Origin: Humulus lupulus
Lineage: Eukaryota; Streptophyta; Magnoliopsida; Rosales; Cannabaceae
Assembly: GCF_963169125.1 (NCBI RefSeq)
Contig: NC_084795.1
Location: 130,613,701 to 130,677,700 of the forward strand
Reading direction: 5' to 3'
DNA: 64,000 bases
Below, one piece after another: positions 57,338 through 64,000 of the stretch (the first letter of the stretch is position 1; every line of letters begins with the position of its first letter). The translations under genes were made by a program, and so were the position numbers. The notes below the pieces were generated by a model. It was given only the letters and a program-made list of their open reading frames with translations. It was not told where the DNA came from and made no database searches.

Positions 57338-57918
57338 TATTATCCAAAAAACAGGCACGGGTGATGTGGCAGACATTTTTAACACGTGGCTGACACCTGA
57401 CAGAAGATCTGTTCGACCATTGACCAGTGAGATTCCCCTGGCGTAACATTTGAAGCTTTTATACGACCAGCTTGGTCGTATACTCCATATATTTAGAGAT
57501 AATTTTGTACAATTGTAATCATATCCGAGATTATCTCCCATGATCCATGATGATCCGATTATTTTAGAAAGAATATCTGTAACTGATTCGTGTAACCCTC
57601 CTTGAGCCTATAAATAGAGAGAAATAACTCAAGTAAGGGACTTTTGGCTGATTTAAGTTTACGCTTTACAAGAGAATTAAGGCAATTATCTTAGGACTTT
57701 TGATCTGTGAAACTCAGAGAACCCTAGTTCTTTGATCACTCCTTTGAGAACTAATATCAATAATAGCTTAAGTGGACGTAGGTCATTACCATTTTCGTGG
57801 GGCCGAATCACAATAATCTGTTGTGTCCTTTACTGTTTTTACTATTAAATCTATTTCAACACATCCATTCACATCAAGCATTTGACTCCGTGTCAGTTGA
57901 CCAAATCGAGGGTCAACA
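57338..57918 (+). repeat. 3' LTR of element 3
   Basis: 581 bp. It differs from the 5' LTR by about sixteen substitutions and by a rearranged stretch near 57,690 (net 16 bp shorter). It ends GGTCAACA, then GTAAC and cox2. Confidence 0.9.
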
Positions 57919-57923
57919 GTAAC

Positions 57924-58081
57924 ATCTGCTGATGTACTTCATAGTTGGGTTGTACCTTCTTTAGGTGTCAAATGTGATGCAGTACCTGGTCGTTTAAATC
58001 AGATCTCTATTTTGGTACAACGAGATGGAGTTTAGTATGGTCAGTGCAATGAGATTTGTGGAACTAATCATGCCTTTATGC
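57924..58081 (+). pseudogene. cox2: cox2 exon 1, second part
   Basis: Continues the frame from 46,286: (T)[20 protein letters not shown] ... VQRDGV, then TAG (58,033-58,035) where the family has Tyr, then YGQCNEICGTNHAFM. The CuA ligand region (H..., CxxxC...H) is recognisable. The exon ends at ATG C (58,081), the usual boundary of the second plant cox2 intron (about nucleotide 691). The stop confirms loss of function. Confidence 0.9.
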
Positions 58082-60150
58082 ATGCGCCCGGAAACACAGG
58101 CCGAGTGTTGAGCCCACTCTGGCTCAGTCGCACCACCCGAGAAGCAAGCTATTACAACGAGTGGCTGGAGCTGTAGGGAGCCAAGGAGCAAGGCAGTGGA
58201 TAAGATAGAAGATAGGTCCAGGCTCCCGGTGGAGCAGAGGAGACGGTTAAGATAACAAACTTGAAACGCGAAGCCCAAGCGGCCGGCGAACGAGTGGTTA
58301 GTGGCCAATAGCTCCCTAGTTGAAGGCATTCCTCTCTACGGCTAGCACTTGAGGAACCATGGGGCACTCCATACAGAGCAAGCAAGTCTTAGGGGTGAGA
58401 CGCTCGCGCAAGGACCTCAATTCTTATTAGGAGGTTGAACCAAGGGCCTATGGATGTCAGGGCTACCCCGTCCCCATGGGCAACGCAATAGTGTCCTGAG
58501 GGAGGAGTTTAAAGGCCTTATAGTAGCACGGACTTATTTTTATTTCTAGGTCATGCCAAGGGGGCCAGTCCAAGATCGTACTGTTCCTCTACAAAGACAG
58601 TAGACGCTCTCAACGGCTAGGTGCCACTCTCTTTTTCAGTTATTCCAACTTCTTCATGATTTCGTGCCGCGGTGAACAAAAAAAAAAAAAAAAGAGGGTC
58701 GTCTCAGCGGAAGGAGAAGGACCTGCAATGGCAGAGACTACTGACCCTCTTCTTGTTTTGTTCCTGGTTGTCTGTTATGAGTCTGGGAAGCCTTGAATCC
58801 TAAATAATATGAGGGATCCCTCAAAATAGAGTAAGGGCGGGCAGGGCTTCCGCAAGGGCCTCCCCCCTCATCCCGGTCAAGATAGATGGGAAGGAGCCCT
58901 ATCAAGTAAAGGCCATAACCAACCTTCTTATTTATGTATGTACACCTTTGTTTCAGGCTCTTCAAGACCTTCCTCCTGCTAATCCGGCCATTTTCGAACC
59001 TGTCTTTCCCACCCGGAGGACTTCTCAATTCTTGTGATTCCCAGCTTATTCTTATTATAATAAGAATAAACTCCCCTTTCTCTAATAATATGGTCAGGTG
59101 CTAACGCGACCTTCCTTCAACTAGTTTTGGCTTTCCCCTTGTCTAGGTTGGAGCTATGAAGCTTACCTTATTTATATTATGAAAAGGGGCCACGGAGTGG
59201 AATGGCTTCTCTTTTTAAGTAAAATAGGGTTGCGGATTGTTCTTCTTGATTTTTTTCCAGTATGTTGCTCCGCGAGCAAGGAGCCAAAGAACCAAGTAGG
59301 CTGTGTTAATGGCAAGTTTTTAAAATTCGAGAATCGAAGGACTTGTAGGGGTTTACTTAGCACTAACTATTTTAGTTTTTTTTTTCTCTTCTTTGTAGTT
59401 ATCTAAATGTCATTTGGTATTTTTATAGGGTGATGATGAAGAGTATAGTCATCGAAGTAAAAAAATTGACATTCGCCGGGAGCGGGGAGGGTTTTTTAGG
59501 CAGGCGATGGAGGCCCTATAACAGAGGCATAGAAACGCTTATAAACCTAGCGCTAGGCGAGAACGAGCTGCTGCATATGAATTTTGGGGGTGAAGGGAGT
59601 ACTGATCTAGGAACCAATCTTCCATCTTCCGCCTCTTCTTCCCAAGGTGGAGGTGGACTTCCTCTGAATGAATCCCCGTCTTCCGCTTCCGTTATTAAAC
59701 ACATTAGAGAGGAGGTCTTTTCCTCTCAAAAGAAAGTACCTGATCTCAACGAATCCCCAGAAGACAAAGAAAAGATAGAAGTGGTTCGAACTCGGATTCG
59801 CCACTTGGTAGATCAGATACAAAACGAACTTCAGCAAAGAAAATAAGTAGTAGAGAGTCTTGAACCGAAGAACTTTGTTGAACAATTATAGGTTTTACCG
59901 CAATTTGCCAAAATATTTGGGGCATAAGGAGAAACAGAGAGGTGGGAAACCATAGTTTTCATTTTTTGTGGTGTTGTGGTTTGTGAAAGCTAATTTTTAT
60001 GTAGGCCTCGCTTTTCGGAGTAGCTCCCAGCTCTCCACTATGGTGGAGGAGGTGTCGTGAATATCTAAGAGTGGGAGCAGTAGGAGCTAAAAGGCTCCCG
60101 TACTATTTGGAGGTTAAGGGGCATAAATTCCAAACAAACCTGACCTCTAT
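58082..60150 (+). other. cox2 group II intron 2 (i691), degraded copy
   Basis: Starts ATGCGCCCGG where group II introns start GTGCG, a G-to-A change at the first base. It ends CCTCTAT before the last exon. 2,069 bp, with a poly-A run at 58,678-58,692. The 3' part includes GGAGCTAAAAGGCTCCCGTAC, a candidate domain V-like hairpin. Such introns are spliced with the help of nuclear maturases; this copy is unlikely to be. Confidence 0.75.
59430..59846 (+). CDS. Unknown ORF inside the cox2 intron
   Basis: 138 codons from ATG ATG ATG; not recognised. The N-terminal third is basic, the middle is Ser/Gly-rich (SSASSSQGGGGLPLNESPSS), and the end is charged and probably helical (KIEVVRTRIRHLVDQIQNEL). 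It shows no maturase or reverse-transcriptase motif, so it is not an intron maturase. It may be a captured fragment or a chance frame. Confidence 0.3.
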   Translation: MMMKSIVIEVKKLTFAGSGEGFLGRRWRPYNRGIETLINLALGENELLHMNFGGEGSTDLGTNLPSSASSSQGGGGLPLNESPSSASVIKHIREEVFSSQKKVPDLNESPEDKEKIEVVRTRIRHLVDQIQNELQQRK

Positions 60151-60233
60151 CTATCATCGTAGAAGTTGTTCCTAGGAAAGATTATCGTTCTCAGGTATCC
60201 AATCAATTAATCCCCCAAATCGGGGAAGTTTAA
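60151..60233 (+). pseudogene. cox2: cox2 exon 2 (C-terminus)
   Basis: CT plus 26 codons and TAA: IIVEVVPRKDYRSQVSNQLI then PQIGEV. This matches the normal end of plant COX2, which I recall as ...YGSWVSNQLIPQTGEA. Changes such as T to I and A to V fit C-to-T drift. Confidence 0.88.
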
Positions 60234-63200
60234 GTAGATGAAAGACTAGGGTGAGGGACACTAAATTTAAGACTTTGCTCGCTCGCTCTAACACTCGTTT
60301 AGTAAACAGCGAGTGCATAAGACCCTTTAGAGATAGGGGCGAGTACTACACGAGCTCGTCAGTCAAGTACGGAATGAGCCTTGTCTACGAAGCAGAGCAT
60401 CCTCGTCTTGCTTCTAGTGAAGCTTCTAGCAATAGATAATAGGCATTCTTGTATGGTATGAATACTACTTTTTAGGCCAACAAAGCGATAGCAAAGCCAA
60501 GTCATATAAAGGTGAGCAGCCCTTATAGCAATAGCAAACGACCTACTTATAGCCCTTTATCCCTCTTTATTCGGGGACTTCAACGGGCCTTACAAGCTCA
60601 TAAAATGGCAAGTCTTCACGTTTTCCTCAGACAGTGGGAATGAATTCTATTACTTAATTGACATTGAAAGATATGTGTACCACACCGAACAAGCAATATG
60701 TCGATATGCTTGATGTACCAGCCAAGCCAGCTCGACTGTATACAGTAGTTGGGATTCGCCTTTGCCTCAGACAGAAGAACAACGGATTGAGCAGGACAAC
60801 CGGGAAGGAAAGCCTTACATAGTCGATATTGATTTGAACAAAGGAACTGAAACTGGTACCAGAAACCAAACAAGAGATGGAATTGAAAATGGAACAGATG
60901 ACCGACCTACAATAAGACGAAAATAGAATTCCTAATTCCATTCTTTAAGACGAACTAAAGGAATGTATCTGAGCAACTAATGGCCGAGAGAAAGCAGAAA
61001 GGAAAGAAGTAGTCCCATCCCCCTAGAAGTCGATAAAGAGAATATGAGTGGGCAGAAGAGAATAGATCAATAGACACAGAAAGAGAAGATAAAAAAAAAG
61101 GTGTAGTAGGTTCTACTTTTACACTTTCCCGAAGATAGCTCAAAGCAAGCAATAAGATGAAAGATTGGATGAAATGCTACTAGCCTTACCTTAGGCCACT
61201 ACGGAGCGGCAATGGAGGATCATAACACTTGAGAGATGATCCTACTTGAAAAGGCGGAGACAATACCTCTTGTTGTGACAAATCGAGTTTCAAAAGCCCA
61301 TTTATCAATCACATTTTTAGGCACACCAGTCAAACAAAGAGCCATCAAACCCATTAAATTCCCTTTTTTTACTAATATACAAGGCCTTTGCAGGATGTCT
61401 TTCATCAAGCAAAAGAGGGGAAATAAATGGAATAAACTAACCAAGAGAATGAACCAACCCCAAGGGATGATCTCGGATTGAAATCCAAGGCATTGTTGCA
61501 TTGAAAGCCCAGGGAAAAATTCCTAAAACAAAAAAAAAAAAAAATAGGATTTTCAGTCTAAGGGGGCATGATCCCAATAAAGACAGGATGGATTGTCAGT
61601 AATTTTGGACGAAGCAGCGGGCATACCAGAAATGGATTGTCAGGAATGGTAGATGGAGCAAGGATGCATAGCAAACTTAAAAAATGACACAAGTAGGATG
61701 CACTAAGGTTGAGCTTTCCTCTACTACTCATTGGAGCTAGCATACGAAATTCTCCATTGAAGGATTCAACTATCAGGGCAGCCATTGTGAGCGATATTCA
61801 CTTTCAAGAATCATCAAGCCTACGCCTATTTCATTACTCTCGAATAGCTCATCAAAGAGCTAAGGGATGAGAAAAGGAGGAGGCGGAATTTCTTTCAACT
61901 ATAACATTTATTACAACACTTAATATTACAGAAAATGACAGAGAATTCAGTAAGGGGATAGAAGCACATCCTGCACCCGATATGTCAAAGTAGCTTGAAG
62001 CCCTGCAACTCGCGCATACTGATGAAAGGTAAAAAGCAGGCCAATTCACGCATCTTCCGCAGAGTACTGCCCTATGAGCTAACTTTCCATTTGAGGGAAA
62101 AGAGCAAGCGAACCTGTGAAAGTCACATCTTTGACTAATATAACAGGCTTCTAAGAGTATTCTTTAATCAACCAAAACCTGCAAGTCCAACATTTCTACC
62201 ACTTACAAGTTGAGATATGTTCCATTCCCAATGGTAGAAGAAGGATGCAAGCTGGAAGGACTTGGACAAGATATTCTTCACTTGGATAGGAGATGCAACG
62301 TGCTTAGCGTCGGAAAGATCCCTCTACATGGGTGTGCTATAAAACTAGGAGAAGAATTGAACTAAACTGACCAATTCCTTTGACCGGTCATTTCAAGCTT
62401 CCAGTTTTTCTGGATTGCTACATAGTTTGATGACGTCGACGAAGGGAACCAGCGGAAAGGCTCTCAAAGGCAGGCACGTAGCATAGGCAGACTCACAGGA
62501 TAAGGTTGTGTGTGTGAATCCCAACTAGAGAGCTCCTTTTTATAAAGGGCTACTCGGCCCATTTGGAAAGAGTGACTCTAAGGCCTATTCTATTGGTAAC
62601 TTTTCAGTCGAAAGGCTTTCAGTTAGTTTCAGAGATCACTTTTCTCAGGCCAAGACCATAGGAATAAAAAAAACCACTTCTCATTCAGGAGCGGGAAACA
62701 TTGAAATTAAATTTCATTTAGAAATTGCAACAATAACTCTCGTTCAGTTACAAATATGAGATTTTGACTGGGGAGATCATAGCAGACGAGAGCCGATCCC
62801 AAGTTTCTCTCCTTCACCTGGTAGTTCTATGTTCCGTATCCAATAGTCCACCCATCTACTATCATTGAGGGAGGGGTGCAAGGCTTCGTTCGAATAGGTG
62901 CATTTAATGATCCACGCCTTCTAGTTCCAATTGAATAATTGTTGCCTCGTCGAATAACTGGTTTTCCTGATCAAACTAGAGGTTACCAAGCTCGAAAAAA
63001 GCCGAGGTCTATCAGAAGTCAAATCGAAGAGGCCACTAGCTTAAGCTTATTCCCCTTCACTAATGCCTTTGACTGAATAAAACCCCGTTGAAGCTTTAGC
63101 TCTTCTCGTCAGAACACGCGCCTGCCCGAACAATGTAATTGCGCTTCTTTATCAGCACATTGACCGGACCACAGTGTGCTACTGAAACTACTTATTCTTT

Positions 63201-64000
63201 CGCCCGATCAACACCTAGCTCTAGGTCTGTAGACTTTGGAACTTAAACAGAAACCCGTGTCTCTACCCTGCTGGTGATTATGCCAATCATTTGCATATGT
63301 TGGTATAGTCCAATACATAATCATTGGGTCCACTATAACTAGTTGGAACAGTCAAAATCAGGTATGCCTTAACGTGGAAGGTGATCCGCAACAAACTATG
63401 AAACTACGCCTGCGGACTCTAGATACCGATCGCTATCCGATGGATCTTCTAATGGATAAAATTTCACTTATGCTTGCTCCGGAACAGGCTGGGCTATAGT
63501 AGAACAGATGCCAGAATATTGGTTTACTGGGCCAATGACGCTCTTTCCTTAAACTCCCTTAATCCACCTTAGACCCCCTCCCTTTGCCAAGAGGAAGGAC
63601 TAGGATTAGGCATTCAATGGATTTCGATGTATGATTGATGATGGGCGTGCTGAAAGCAGTGATTCATGGGAGGGAGCAGCTTCAATAGCTTTGGCTGTGA
63701 AAACTCTTGGTCTTGGAGCATCAGTTCACCCAAGATTGGTAGAACAAATAACTACTAGGTTAGTGCCAGAAAAGTGTCTTGCGTGACGTGGAAAGAGTTT
63801 CAAAAGAAAGAGATTCATCAGCTATGGAATTCGATAGGTATCGGTATTGAACAAAGGGGGCAGCTCATATAACAGCAGCTGGAATCTATCTACTTGCTCC
63901 ATGGGATTCTATACTCCCTCAAGTGATGCTCGCTCAAGCACTATCCGAATTATAGAGGAAGAGCTAACGTGATGAATATCAGACACTCAATTAGACTCGC
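60234..64000. other. Mitochondrial-type spacer to the window end
   Basis: No gene identified. Open frames (60,251-60,439; 60,616-60,941 minus; 61,220-61,501 both strands; 61,852-62,049 minus) have no domain that I recognise. The composition and the scattered purine-rich tracts fit a plant mtDNA spacer. No tRNA or rRNA was seen. Confidence 0.5.

Larger units (their letters stand above)
46287..57918 (+). mobile_element. Full-length Tat-type Ty3/gypsy retrotransposon inserted in cox2 (element 3)
   Basis: An 11.6 kb element with LTRs at 46,287-46,883 and 57,338-57,918, flanked by the cox2 target duplication GTAAC (46,282-46,286 and 57,919-57,923). Gag, protease, RT, dual RNase H and integrase run on the plus strand, with an antisense gene between pol and the 3' LTR, as in element 1. 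About sixteen substitutions and small indels separate the LTRs, so it is clearly older than element 1. Gag-pol is broken by at least one frameshift and several TAG/TGA codons. Cut out with one TSD, the cox2 frame closes exactly. Confidence 0.93.

Noticed and set aside
61220..61501. Possible protein-coding gene on either strand
   Set aside because: Both strands are open over the same stretch and no domain was recognised.
1..64000. CRISPR array or bacterial defence system
   Set aside because: The direct repeats are LTR minisatellites or tandem units without unique spacers; all recognisable genes are plant mitochondrial or retroelement genes.
27851..64000. Genuine mitochondrial genome segment
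   Set aside because: LTR insertions with TSDs inside it, the broken cox2 and the CpG-type decay of rps7 favour a nuclear copy; a true mitogenome would need functional copies elsewhere and cannot be fully excluded without depth data.

Overview
This is plant nuclear DNA, most likely eudicot. It consists of LTR retrotransposons and a large block of mitochondrial DNA. The first ~28 kb is repeat-rich. The rest carries plant mitochondrial genes (nad1 exon 1, rps7, cox2 with its second group II intron) but cannot be a working mitochondrial genome. cox2 is cut by an 11.6 kb nuclear-type LTR retrotransposon, has lost its ATG and holds an in-frame stop. rps7 looks CpG-decayed, and LTR insertions with 5-bp target-site duplications (TSDs) sit inside the mitochondrial-type DNA. 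I therefore read about 28-64 kb as an old nuclear copy of mtDNA (NUMT), later bombarded by retroelements.

Layout. 1-1,196: ends of old LTRs. 1,197-14,811: a complete, young Ty3/gypsy element of the Tat type (1.7 kb LTRs, 5-bp TSD ACGTC, an intact 1,950-codon gag-pol with dual RNase H and no chromodomain, and an antisense three-exon gene between pol and the 3' LTR). 14,817-19,460: AT-rich, gene-less repeat debris. 19,461 to ~27,850: a decayed second Tat element with only its 5' LTR. ~27,850-33,970: mitochondrial-type DNA with nad1 exon 1. 33,971-36,170: a solo LTR (TSD ACTAC). 36,171-40,431: mitochondrial-type DNA with rps7 and retroelement scraps. 40,432-42,811: a second solo LTR of the same family, opposite orientation (TSD GGCGC), which split an older gag fragment. 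42,812-46,286: the rest of that fragment, intergenic DNA and the 5' part of cox2. 46,287-57,918: a third, full-length but inactivated Tat element sitting in the cox2 exon (TSD GTAAC). 57,919-64,000: the rest of cox2, with its group II intron and last exon, then intergenic DNA.

How the parts relate. The window records layered transfers: retroelement pieces probably entered mtDNA, the mtDNA entered the nucleus, and the nuclear copy then received at least three LTR insertions. All three Tat elements carry, on the opposite strand to pol, a related gene with a domain resembling the 'putative gypsy-type transposon' family (Transposase_28). In the young element its three exons join in frame at canonical GT/AG sites, and a TATA-like box lies upstream. 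This antisense gene is the best candidate here for an under-described system. No tRNA or rRNA gene, CRISPR array or bacterial feature was found.
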